Shown: positions 52,931 through 60,500 of the stretch, in pieces | Position numbering within the stretch: the first letter of the stretch is position 1 | How the letters are laid out: each line of letters opens with the position of its first letter | DNA from: Acetatifactor sp. | GTDB lineage: Bacteria > Bacillota > Clostridia > Lachnospirales > Lachnospiraceae | Length of the DNA stretch: 64,000 nucleotides | Assembly (NCBI GenBank): GCA_024693365.1 | Contig: JAILLF010000017.1 | Coordinates: forward strand, 1-64,000 | Direction: 5' to 3' | Program-made: the position numbers and the translations under genes | Notes under the pieces: model-generated | What the model saw: only the letters and a program-made list of their open reading frames with translations | Database searches by the model: none | Told to the model about the DNA's origin: nothing

Positions 52931-53965
52931 TTATCTCCGGGGATTCCATCGGTAATACCATCTCAGCAACCACGCATCCTCTTCCCACAGCGACGCAGCG
53001 GTAACCTTGCAGTCCTGCGCCTCCAGGAATTCCAGCGTCCGTTCAAAACTCTTTACGTCCTCTCCCGCACGGACAAAAAGCAATACGCCGTCCATTTCCC
53101 TTAAAGTACCTGCGCTTTCCGGCGCCATTAAGGGATAAGGCATTGCAACCCACTGCGTCTTTTTCAGCGCTTCGTACTTTGACAGGGTATCCACAAATTC
53201 CTTGGGATCCGCATCTTTTTCCGCAGGGCAGACCGCAATGCGCTTCTTGCCCTCAAAGAAGTATTCCAGGTTTTTCCCATAGGCTTCCGTTCCGGGAATG
53301 CCGGCACTTTTAAGTCCATAACGGTTTGTCAGTGTCTCCGGAAGCCAGACTCTCTCAAACAGGAGCTCCTTTAACAGGAATAAGATCACTCCGGCAAACA
53401 ATCCGATGACCGCCGCCAACACAAAAGCCCTGACGGGCTTGATCGTTTTCAGGTTCTCCGCGCCCTTCTTAACGTCCACGACGCGAATGGCGGCAATGTC
53501 CGGATGGATCGCCGCGATGTCTTCCTCCATGGTCGCCCCGATCGCCCCGTTCACGAGATTGGCTTTGTTTTCATCGGTGGAGGAATAGCAAACCCTCACC
53601 ATTCTCAGGTCGGAGGGAAGCTCAGCCCTCAGCGTCTGCACCAGCTCCTCCGCAGCAACCGTTCCCGCCGGGAGCCGCTTTACGATACCGTCCGCAAACT
53701 CACTTGTCTGCACCCAAAGTCCCCAGGTATATTCATTGAGGTATTTGGTGTTTTGATACCAGTTGGGATCGGCGTATTCCACGTTGCACGTGGTTGACGC
53801 CTCATATACCCTCTGACGGAACGTGACGTTTTTCAGATAATAACCGCCGCCGAGCACAATCGTCACCAGTGCCGTCGTCACCAGGATCCAGGGGAGTTCC
53901 CGGATCATCCGAAGAAAGGTCAGCCTAAGGTCAAAGGGTTCTTTTCCCCATGCATTATCTTTCAT
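52931..53965 (-). CDS. Wzz-like chain-length protein with degenerate kinase-like C-terminal domain
   Basis: The protein has 344 residues from the ATG at 53965 (AAGGAG 6 nt upstream); the reading from 54034 mostly translates the neighbour's sequence out of frame. Two membrane segments (about 23-43 and 186-208) flank an outer domain, the Wzz topology. The cytoplasmic 130 residues after the second segment resemble a BY-kinase ATPase: RIAVCPAEKDADPKEF at the P-loop position lacks any GK(S/T), and MDGVLLFVRAGEDVKSFERT matches the Walker B region. It may set chain length without tyrosine-kinase activity, or need a separate kinase, which is not in the window. Confidence 0.8.
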   Translation of the reverse strand: MKDNAWGKEPFDLRLTFLRMIRELPWILVTTALVTIVLGGGYYLKNVTFRQRVYEASTTCNVEYADPNWYQNTKYLNEYTWGLWVQTSEFADGIVKRLPAGTVAAEELVQTLRAELPSDLRMVRVCYSSTDENKANLVNGAIGATMEEDIAAIHPDIAAIRVVDVKKGAENLKTIKPVRAFVLAAVIGLFAGVILFLLKELLFERVWLPETLTNRYGLKSAGIPGTEAYGKNLEYFFEGKKRIAVCPAEKDADPKEFVDTLSKYEALKKTQWVAMPYPLMAPESAGTLREMDGVLLFVRAGEDVKSFERTLEFLEAQDCKVTAASLWEEDAWLLRWYYRWNPRR

Positions 53966-55412
53966 CCCCATTCTCCTTCTCAAGCATCTCCTGCTCCCGC
54001 TTTTCCTCACGAAGCGCCGTGATCTGCTGTGCATCCACGCCCTCCGTGCTGTCCGGCCAGAAGAGCACCTTCAGCGTTAACAGCATTAACTTCACGTCAA
54101 GCAACACGGAATAATTCTCGATGTAGGTCAGGTCCAGCTTCAACTTGTCGTAGGGCGTCGTGTTGTATTTTCCGTAAACCTGCGCAAAGCCCGCAAGTCC
54201 AGCCTTCACCTTCATGCGATATACGAACTCCGGCATCACTTCCAGATACTGCGCGATGATCTCAGGGCGCTCCGGTCTTGGACCGATAAAGGACATGTCG
54301 CCCTTGAGGATGTTGAAGAGTTGCGGCAATTCATCGATGCGGCACGCCCGGATGAATTTTCCGATCGGCGTGATGCGGTCGTCATTCTTTTGCGCGAGAC
54401 GGGCCTGTCCGTCCTTTTCCGCATCGGTTCTCATGCTGCGGAATTTCAGGATCTTAAACTCTTTTTGTCCGATGGTGCAGCGAACCTGTTTGTAAAGAAC
54501 GGGACCGCGGTCCCCCAACTTGATCAGGATCGCCGTGATCAGCATGATGGGTGACGCAAGAACGATCAAAATCAGAGAACAAACCACATCGATCATGCGC
54601 TTGATAAATCTCTGCTCCATGGTAAGGGAATACTCTCTCGTAAGAAGCATGGGGCTGTCAAACACGTGAAGCTCCTCCGCCCCCGTCATGATCACGTCCG
54701 TGATCTTCGGCATCATGTAGATGCGAATGGAATTTGCATAACAAAACTTTAGCAGCTTGTTGCGCTCCATCGTGGATACGTCCCAAATTACCACGGCATT
54801 ACATTCGCCGCTCTGATAGGACTCCCGGATCAGCCGGTAGTTCTCCGTCATGTCCGCGCGCACCTGTTCTTTTCTCGTGATCACGTATTTGTCTTTTCTT
54901 CCGGCAAACTTGGCGCAAATGTCTTCCGTAGGGCGGGGACCATGTATGAACAAAAGCTTTCTGGGCGGAAACATGTGACGGTACAATCTGTTCGCAATGT
55001 TGGTGTAAATGATGAGCGCAATGGACTGCGCCAGGAACATCCATACAAAAAACATCGGCCAGAACAGTTGAAATGCCATCAGGGAAAGCTCTCCGTAGAT
55101 AAACAGATCCGCGATCGCGGTTGCAAAAATCTGGGAGAAAATGATTTCCGTGTTCTTCAGGTATCCAAACCTCGTTCCGCCGTACATTTTGGAAAATGCA
55201 TAGAGGACAACGCCGTATATGGTAATCTCCAACAGGTGTCCGTATCTGTAAAAATGCAGGTCATCCACCAGACTCTTTTGGTAATAGACAAACCAGAAAT
55301 AGGCAAAGATGCCGATCACCACCGCCAGGCTCAGCATGGATAAGCCCAGGTTGATCAACCGCTTAAATGCCTCCATTTTTCGCAATCGTTCTTCATGCAC
55401 GTTTCTTTCCAC
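53955..55412 (-). CDS. Polyprenyl glycosylphosphotransferase (initiating enzyme)
   Basis: The protein has 485 residues from a GTG at 55412, which has GGAGGT 9 nt upstream; the longer reading from 55529 overlaps the upstream gene and is unlikely. Four to five membrane segments and a degenerate NAD-like domain precede the catalytic PGT domain (about 280-485): KRMIDVVCSLILIVLASP (re-entrant helix), LYKQVRCTIGQKEFKILKFRSM, RIDELPQLFNILKGDMSFIG and PRPERPEI. It transfers a sugar phosphate to undecaprenyl phosphate, starting the repeat unit. The Wzz-like gene overlaps its end by 11 bp. Confidence 0.93.
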   Translation of the reverse strand: MERNVHEERLRKMEAFKRLINLGLSMLSLAVVIGIFAYFWFVYYQKSLVDDLHFYRYGHLLEITIYGVVLYAFSKMYGGTRFGYLKNTEIIFSQIFATAIADLFIYGELSLMAFQLFWPMFFVWMFLAQSIALIIYTNIANRLYRHMFPPRKLLFIHGPRPTEDICAKFAGRKDKYVITRKEQVRADMTENYRLIRESYQSGECNAVVIWDVSTMERNKLLKFCYANSIRIYMMPKITDVIMTGAEELHVFDSPMLLTREYSLTMEQRFIKRMIDVVCSLILIVLASPIMLITAILIKLGDRGPVLYKQVRCTIGQKEFKILKFRSMRTDAEKDGQARLAQKNDDRITPIGKFIRACRIDELPQLFNILKGDMSFIGPRPERPEIIAQYLEVMPEFVYRMKVKAGLAGFAQVYGKYNTTPYDKLKLDLTYIENYSVLLDVKLMLLTLKVLFWPDSTEGVDAQQITALREEKREQEMLEKENGDER

Positions 55413-55432
55413 GACGTAAGTACCTCCAATTG

Positions 55433-56215
55433 CTAAACCCGACGTTTCACGGCCCGTATCGCCCAAAAGCAGAAATGCCAACAGCTGCTTAATATGCTCA
55501 TTCCCTCTGCCTTGCGATACAGGTTCCAAATCCTTCGGATTGCTTCCAGTTTATTCGATGACAGGGATTTCCCCGCTCGTCTGTATTTCACTAAATTCTC
55601 GTTCAGCCCGTATGCCACGCGTCCGCTGCGAAGCACCTTCCACCAAAGGGCCGTATCCTCACTTTTGATCTCCGGCATCATCAATTCTTCCTTGGGAATC
55701 TGCTCCGAGTCAAACATGACCGTCGAAGTAAAAATCGTGGTGTTTTTCAAGGCCTCTTTGTAATTTATGGTCTCCGGGACCTTGACAACCTTCCCGGTAC
55801 CTTTCCCGTTTTCATCCGCAAACTCATATCCCGTGAAGGAAAATGCCGCTTTTCTTTCCTCCATGAACCGGAGCTGACGGTTCAGCTTGTCCGGCTCCCA
55901 GAGATCATCCGCGTCGACGTACGCGATAAACCTTCCCCGCGACTCCTTCACGCCACGGTTTCTTGCCCGCGCCGCCCCGCCGTTATCCTCCTGACGGATC
56001 AGCCGGATCCGGCTTTCCCCCGTCTCATCCAAATACCTTTGGGTCTCTTCCGGCGTACCATCCGTGCTCCCGTCTTCTACCAAAAGCATTTCCCACGCTT
56101 CAAAAGTCTGGGCGCGGACACAGTCCATCGTTTCCCGTATGAACTTTTTTACGTTGTAAACCGGCGTAACAATGCTTACGACCGGACGTTTTTCTTCCAC
56201 CATTCCTTCGTCCAT
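55433..56215 (-). CDS. GT2 family glycosyltransferase
   Basis: The protein has 260 residues, close to the CpsI/EpsE type. It begins VSIVTPVYNVKKFIRETMD, with LLVEDGSTDGTPEETQ, AARARNRGVKESRG and metal site YVDADDLWEPDK. The start is uncertain: an ATG at 56215 sits next to GGAGG and another follows four codons later. It lies between the membrane pair at 56.2-58.1 kb and the initiating phosphotransferase, so it may add the second sugar of the repeat unit. Confidence 0.9.
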   Translation of the reverse strand: MDEGMVEEKRPVVSIVTPVYNVKKFIRETMDCVRAQTFEAWEMLLVEDGSTDGTPEETQRYLDETGESRIRLIRQEDNGGAARARNRGVKESRGRFIAYVDADDLWEPDKLNRQLRFMEERKAAFSFTGYEFADENGKGTGKVVKVPETINYKEALKNTTIFTSTVMFDSEQIPKEELMMPEIKSEDTALWWKVLRSGRVAYGLNENLVKYRRAGKSLSSNKLEAIRRIWNLYRKAEGMSILSSCWHFCFWAIRAVKRRV

Positions 56216-56233
56216 CCTCCGCGCGTGCGGGGA

Positions 56234-57115
56234 TCAGTCCTTCCGTTCAAAGGATAACAGCCAATACCGGCCAATCTTTTGGGGTACCACTGAAAACGCG
56301 CTCTCCACTTCCGCAAGGGAATCCTCCGTCAGAATCCCGGGAAGCAAGATTTGATCCACGCCTAGGTCCAAAGCCTTTTGAATGCAGGCGATCCCTTCCA
56401 AGGTTCCCCCCGCCTCCGGAGCTTCTCCGACCACGTCCAGATCCGCCGGAACCGGCACGTTCAGGGTCCCGTACGCCCCAGCCAGACTCATCCACGCGTA
56501 AAGATCTCTTTGATCCTGAGAGTAACCATCATAGGAAAACGCGTTCAAATGCTCCTGCCACATGTTTCTGCCGTAGAGAAGGCGGATGCTTCCGTCAAGG
56601 CTTCGCGCCTGTGCCATCACTTCCTTCGGCGCCCAAAGACAGCCAATGCCGCCCGTCGCCTCTCCTACCTGCTTCAAAACGCCGGCAGCTTCCTCTCTCT
56701 GCGTGCTCACGTCCTGCACGGTCCACTTGGGATTTCCCAGCTTTCCGCAAAGAAGAAGTACTGCAAGCGCCATTCCCGTGACCACGATCCGCGCCACCTT
56801 TCCGTCTGCCTTCTCCCACAGGCGTTCCAGAACCAAGATGCCGCCGCAGGCCAGAACAGCCGTGACAGGAACTGCCGTCCAGATCCACTCATAGTCATAA
56901 AACTTTGTCTGATAAAGCATCAAAAACACCGCGCTGACGGGACATATGCAGACGGCCGTCATGACCGCCCCGTACCGGAACAGGTCCTTTTGTTTTTCAC
57001 TTCCAAGCTTCCAGAGCCAAACCAGCATAAGTACCAGGAGAAGCAACGCGCCAAGCTTTCCGGCGTCCGTCACGTCCAGCCAGCCCTTCCAGGCATTTCT
57101 TAGGAGTTCAAGCAT
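56234..57115 (-). CDS. Membrane protein with C-terminal extracytoplasmic domain
   Basis: The protein has 293 residues with four hydrophobic segments (about 18-36, 45-66, 76-95, 108-125) and a soluble end of about 165 residues containing QVGEATGGIGCLWAPKEVM and DQILLPGILTEDSL, not assignable to a family. The ATG follows GGAGGGACGGCA at 6 nt and overlaps the upstream polytopic gene by 16 bp. It repeats the organisation seen at 26909-27664. I take it as the second half of a two-gene GT-C-like enzyme; evidence is context only. Confidence 0.7.
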   Translation of the reverse strand: MLELLRNAWKGWLDVTDAGKLGALLLLVLMLVWLWKLGSEKQKDLFRYGAVMTAVCICPVSAVFLMLYQTKFYDYEWIWTAVPVTAVLACGGILVLERLWEKADGKVARIVVTGMALAVLLLCGKLGNPKWTVQDVSTQREEAAGVLKQVGEATGGIGCLWAPKEVMAQARSLDGSIRLLYGRNMWQEHLNAFSYDGYSQDQRDLYAWMSLAGAYGTLNVPVPADLDVVGEAPEAGGTLEGIACIQKALDLGVDQILLPGILTEDSLAEVESAFSVVPQKIGRYWLLSFERKD

Positions 57116-58119
57116 TGCCGTCCCTCCTTTCGCCTCTGAAGCATGTTTTTAAGCCCCAGGTACGCAAGAAACGTTACCGTGACTAAAGCGCTCATGCCAA
57201 GTCCGTACAGCGTCCAGACAAGGCACGCTTCCGCAAGGATCACCAACGGGACAAGGAGCCATTTTCTCCGGATGCACAAGCCAAATACCCAAGGCATCAT
57301 CACCGCTCCGCGAATGGCCGTTCCCTGAAAGCCCCCGTGCAAAAGCCCAAAGCCTTCCGCGCCGTAGGCGCAGTCGCTGACAAAGACCAGAAGCGCCACG
57401 ATCAACAGGAAAAGACATCTGTGAAAGCGTTTTTCAGGAAACAGAATCCTGGCAAGGGAAGCATACGCCAGATAAGCACCCAGCAAAGTGATAACGGGAA
57501 AAACATGCCACGTTACCAACTCCGGATCCGCTTGGGTGATTTTCGTCAGGAACGCAAGGAGTGCCGGGAGGCATAGAATTTTAAGGCGCATGGGCATTCC
57601 CTGTTCATAGGACTGTCCCGTCAAAGGATTCACCTCATAAAACCGGTCCGTTTGCAAAAAGCTGACGACCGTTTCCAGCGTTTCGTCATATTCCAGAAAG
57701 ACGCACGTCCTAAGGAGGATCAAAAACACCTGCGTCAGGACCATGACCAGAAACAGTAAAATAACGATCCATTCCTTACGCTCAATATTCTTAAATTTGC
57801 TTATATTTAATCCCTGCGTTCCGGCTTGTCCGCGCTTTTTTCCGATCCACGCAAAAGTCAGTCCGATTAGGCCGCAGACAACTCCCGCCGCGATCAGCAG
57901 GATGCCGTAATATTTTGTGAAAGCAGAAACAGACTGCCCGCGCGTCATGGCTGCCAAATAGGCGCCTTCGGCCAGTCCGATCAGCACTAAAATGCCCGCA
58001 ACCACCCGGTCTTCCAAGTGCCATTCCCGCGCAGAGCGCTTTGCGTCCAGCACGGTGATCAACGCATTTCCAAGAAGCCAGGCCAGCGGTAGAAAAACCA
58101 TAAAAACCAATGCTAACAT
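57100..58119 (-). CDS. Polytopic membrane protein, GT-C-like (DUF6077-type)
   Basis: The protein has 339 residues from ATG 58119 (GAGGT 5 nt upstream); a GTG at 58131 is an alternative. About nine membrane segments are present. A loop after the fourth (about residue 165) reads EYDETLETVVSFLQTDRFYEVNPLTG, an acidic pair like the GT-C active-site loop and equivalent to EDGDDSYYVAITAY of the paralogous protein at 27.7 kb. It heads the long operon. Function is inferred: transfer of a sugar from polyprenyl phosphate outside the membrane. Confidence 0.7.
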   Translation of the reverse strand: MLALVFMVFLPLAWLLGNALITVLDAKRSAREWHLEDRVVAGILVLIGLAEGAYLAAMTRGQSVSAFTKYYGILLIAAGVVCGLIGLTFAWIGKKRGQAGTQGLNISKFKNIERKEWIVILLFLVMVLTQVFLILLRTCVFLEYDETLETVVSFLQTDRFYEVNPLTGQSYEQGMPMRLKILCLPALLAFLTKITQADPELVTWHVFPVITLLGAYLAYASLARILFPEKRFHRCLFLLIVALLVFVSDCAYGAEGFGLLHGGFQGTAIRGAVMMPWVFGLCIRRKWLLVPLVILAEACLVWTLYGLGMSALVTVTFLAYLGLKNMLQRRKEGRQCLNS

Positions 58120-58138
58120 CTGCCACCTCACCGATAGT

Positions 58139-58144
58139 ATCTTA
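58139..58144 (-). promoter_or_regulatory. Possible extended -10 promoter of the 13-gene glycan operon
   Basis: TGGTAAGAT on the minus strand fits an extended -10 (TGnTAAGAT) 20 bp before the first gene of the operon. The -35 region is not convincing, but the upstream AT-rich tract (58150-58220) could act as an UP element. Confidence 0.4.
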
Positions 58145-58222
58145 CCATAGTTTGGCTTTTTATTCTACGAAAATAAGAAAAAATTAAGACATTAAATTTT
58201 ATTAAGAATTTCCGTTTCGGGC

Positions 58223-58253
58223 AAAAAAATGCAGCTGCAATATGCAGCTGCAT
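58223..58253 (-). terminator. Rho-independent terminator of the Spo0A-C gene
   Basis: Two copies of TGCAGCTGCA lie 1-2 nt apart (58230-58252) and form a strong hairpin, followed on the minus strand by seven T residues (58229-58223). It starts 63 bp beyond the stop codon at 58317 and separates this gene from the glycan operon. Confidence 0.8.
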
Positions 58254-58316
58254 GGCAGTCTTTCCTGAAGGCTGTACTTTTTTGCTCGGTTCACCAAATT
58301 CATCCACCATTTGATT

Positions 58317-58694
58317 CTACATGGATTTAATGTCTAAACGTACTTTATCGGCGATTCTCGCGATGTATTCACTGTTTGTTGGTCTGGTTTTTCCGTTTGA
58401 AGAGGAATAACCAAACAAGTTTACAAAGGTCTCATCACTCCCTCTGCTCCAAGAAACCTCTATTGCGTTGCGGATGGCTCTCTCAACCTTCTGCCCCGTC
58501 GTCTTGTAGCGTCTCGCCACCGTCGGATACAAGAGCTTGGTCACGGACGTGACAACCTCCACGTCCCTGCCCGACAAAAGAATGGCATCTCTCAGATAAT
58601 GATATCCCTTTAGGTGCGCCGGAATCCCCATTTCCAGCATAATGTTCGTGATATACTTCTCAATAAAGCAATCATCTAAAGTCGCAATTTCCAT
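58317..58694 (-). CDS. Stand-alone Spo0A C-terminal DNA-binding domain protein
   Basis: The protein has 125 residues and consists almost only of the Spo0A effector domain: ITNIMLEMGIPAHLKGYHYL, LLYPTVARRYKTTGQKVERA, IRNAIEVSWSRG, LFGYSSSNGKTRPTNSEY and ADKVRLDI all match it. The phosphoacceptor receiver domain of normal Spo0A (about 130 residues) is absent and no remnant is visible upstream. It should bind 0A-type boxes without phosphorylation control. It has its own promoter with an 0A-box-like site in the spacer, suggesting autoregulation or control by Spo0A, and its own terminator. Its position beside the glycan operon suggests a regulator of that operon; this is inference. Confidence 0.9.
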   Translation of the reverse strand: MEIATLDDCFIEKYITNIMLEMGIPAHLKGYHYLRDAILLSGRDVEVVTSVTKLLYPTVARRYKTTGQKVERAIRNAIEVSWSRGSDETFVNLFGYSSSNGKTRPTNSEYIARIADKVRLDIKSM

Positions 58695-58752
58695 GTACGT
58701 AGTCCCCTTTCATCAAGTCGAATATAGCCTTCCACTTGCGACTGCAATAAAA

Positions 58753-58780
58753 ATTTTACCATAGCCGTCGAATTTTGCAA
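58753..58780 (-). promoter_or_regulatory. Promoter with 0A-box-like sites upstream of the Spo0A-C gene
   Basis: On the minus strand TTGCAA (58780-58775), a 16-bp spacer and TAAAAT (58758-58753) form a promoter. CGTCGAA (58766-58772, plus strand) lies in the spacer and AGTCGAA (58716-58722) downstream of the start; each matches the 0A box TGTCGAA at six of seven positions. A site inside the spacer would be expected to repress. Confidence 0.5.
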
Positions 58781-58865
58781 CGTATAGTTATCGCAAGAAT
58801 CGCGGTCACTTACGTTTTCTCGACTAAATTCCGCCAATGAAAGAAGAACGCCGTCAAAATATGTC

Positions 58866-59795
58866 TTATGCTTCCTCTTTTGTCAAATAAATGGGGCGTC
58901 TTTTTACCTCAAGGTAGGTCTTCGCGAGATATTGTCCCAGAATTCCCGTACAAAAAAACTGAACGCCGCTGGTCATCAAGATGATACAAACCAAGGAAGG
59001 CCAGCCCGACACGGGATCGCCAAAAATGAGCTTTCTGACAATGATAAAGATGATCATGATGAAAGCCACCGCGCAAAACAACACGCCCACAAAGGCAGCG
59101 ATGGAAAGCGGCACGGTGGAAAACGCCGTAATCCCTTCCACGGAATAGGCAAACAGTTTCCAAAAGTTCCACTTGGTTTCCCCCTTTGCCCGTTCCACGT
59201 TCTCGTATTCGATCCATTTTGTACGGAAACCGACCCATCCGTACATGCCCTTGGTAAAGCGGTTATACTCTCCCATGGACAGAAGCGCATCTACCATTTT
59301 TCGCGTCATAAGGCGATAATCCCTGGCTCCGTCCACGATCTCCGTCTTGGAAATCTTCCGCATGAGCGCGTAGAACATTCTTGCAAACAGGCTTCTGATC
59401 ACTGGTTCCCCTTTACGGGTTACGCGTCTGGTCGCTGCAGAATCATATCCCTGTTCCAATTGGGAGAACATCTCCGGAAGAAGACTGGGCGGATCCTGCA
59501 GGTCCACGTCCATGATCACGACGTAATCACCCTTTGCGTGCCCCAAGCCGGCATACATGGCTGCTTCCTTTCCAAAATTGCGCGAAAAAGAAACAAAATG
59601 TACCCATTCATCCCGCTCACGTAGCTTCTTGATCTCCGCGAGCGTTCCGTCCGAAGATCCGTCATCCACGAACAGGAATTCCATTTCCACGTTTTTTTTC
59701 TTGAAATAATCCTTGCTCTTGCATACCTCCTGATAAAAAAGGCTAATGCTTTCTTCCTCATTGTAGCAAGGACAGATCACCGTCAATAAACTCAA
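58866..59795 (-). CDS. GtrB-like polyprenyl-phosphate glycosyltransferase (GT2)
   Basis: The protein has 309 residues from a TTG start with AAGGAG 5 nt upstream. The GT2 domain (LLTVICPCYNEEESISLFY; FVSFSRNFGKEAAMYAGL; MDVDLQDPPSLLPEM) is followed by two membrane segments (about 225-250 and 262-285), the bactoprenol glycosyltransferase plan. It is the third such enzyme in the window. It stands alone with a promoter carrying a palindrome and no adjacent GtrII-like gene, so the acceptor-side partner must be elsewhere. Confidence 0.91.
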   Translation of the reverse strand: MSLLTVICPCYNEEESISLFYQEVCKSKDYFKKKNVEMEFLFVDDGSSDGTLAEIKKLRERDEWVHFVSFSRNFGKEAAMYAGLGHAKGDYVVIMDVDLQDPPSLLPEMFSQLEQGYDSAATRRVTRKGEPVIRSLFARMFYALMRKISKTEIVDGARDYRLMTRKMVDALLSMGEYNRFTKGMYGWVGFRTKWIEYENVERAKGETKWNFWKLFAYSVEGITAFSTVPLSIAAFVGVLFCAVAFIMIIFIIVRKLIFGDPVSGWPSLVCIILMTSGVQFFCTGILGQYLAKTYLEVKRRPIYLTKEEA

Positions 59796-59867
59796 GGCTT
59801 CTCCTTTCCGAATGGTCCGAAGTGCGGCATTCTTCTGCGTGATCCCGTCAATTCTTACGTTATTCCT

Positions 59868-59896
59868 AGTTTATCACGCTTTCTGAAGCGTGACAA
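59868..59896 (-). promoter_or_regulatory. Promoter with perfect palindrome in the spacer
   Basis: On the minus strand TTGTCA (59896-59891), 17 bp and TAAACT (59873-59868) form a good promoter for the GtrB-like gene. The spacer is almost entirely the inverted repeat TCACGCTT-TCTG-AAGCGTGA (59874-59893), the place and symmetry of a repressor operator. The leader is about 65 nt. Confidence 0.65.
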
Positions 59897-59933
59897 CTAA
59901 CTTTTTCCCCATACCATTTTCCCACAAAAAGCA

Positions 59934-59962
59934 TGGACTTTTCCTTCTAAATGAGGTATACT
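59934..59962 (+). promoter_or_regulatory. Promoter of the divergent-PAP2 gene
   Basis: TGGACT (59934-59939) and TATACT (59957-59962) are 17 bp apart. The predicted start near 59969 lies after the ATG at 59951, which rules that ATG out as the start codon. Confidence 0.55.
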
Positions 59963-59995
59963 ATATTTTGTGCTTTTATGCGCAAATTTTTATGG

Positions 59996-60463
59996 ATGGA
60001 CAAACCCTTGGGAACGATATTTCATAACGTAACGTTTATCTCAGCGGCTGCCGGATGGCTGGTCGCTCAGGTATTAAAGACATTGATACACATGTTTATT
60101 ACAAAAAAATTCAACGCGGAAAGACTCATCGGAAGCGGCGGCATGCCCAGTTCGCATTCTGCGACGGTCTGTGCCTTGGCGACCGCAGCTTGTATCCATT
60201 ACGGAGCAGACACGTTTGAATTTGCCGTCTCTCTGATCCTGGCGCTGATCGTCATGTACGATGCCATGGGCGTACGCAGGGAAACCGGCATTCAGGCAAA
60301 GCTGATCAACGAAATGATGGATGCATTTGCCGAGATGGGGCGGCCAGAGCTGTCTCCCGATGAGAAGCTCAAGGAATTTGTTGGCCATACGCCGCTTCAA
60401 GTATTGGCAGGCGCCATATTGGGCATACTGATCGCAATACTCTTCTGCAGCCTTATGTCATAA
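59996..60463 (+). CDS. Divergent PAP2 family (DUF212/YuiD-like) membrane protein
   Basis: The protein has 155 residues from ATG 59996, chosen because it gives the family's usual length (about 155-160) and lies downstream of the promoter; ATGs at 59951 and 59978 are alternatives, and none has a clear ribosome site. SGGMPSSHSATV, MYDAMGVRRETG and a C-terminal HTPLQVLAGAILG with membrane segment are the YuiD-type signatures, an acid-phosphatase fold shared with PAP2 lipid phosphatases. A polyprenyl-phosphate phosphatase role would suit the surroundings but is not established for the family. Confidence 0.9.
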   Translation: MDKPLGTIFHNVTFISAAAGWLVAQVLKTLIHMFITKKFNAERLIGSGGMPSSHSATVCALATAACIHYGADTFEFAVSLILALIVMYDAMGVRRETGIQAKLINEMMDAFAEMGRPELSPDEKLKEFVGHTPLQVLAGAILGILIAILFCSLMS

Positions 60464-60500
60464 TCCGCGCTCAATTTCAGAAAACATTGAGGATACCGAC

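Noticed and set aside
58128..58310. A 60-residue minus-strand ORF before the glycan operon
   Set aside because: It runs through the terminator hairpin and AT-rich promoter region, with no ribosome site.
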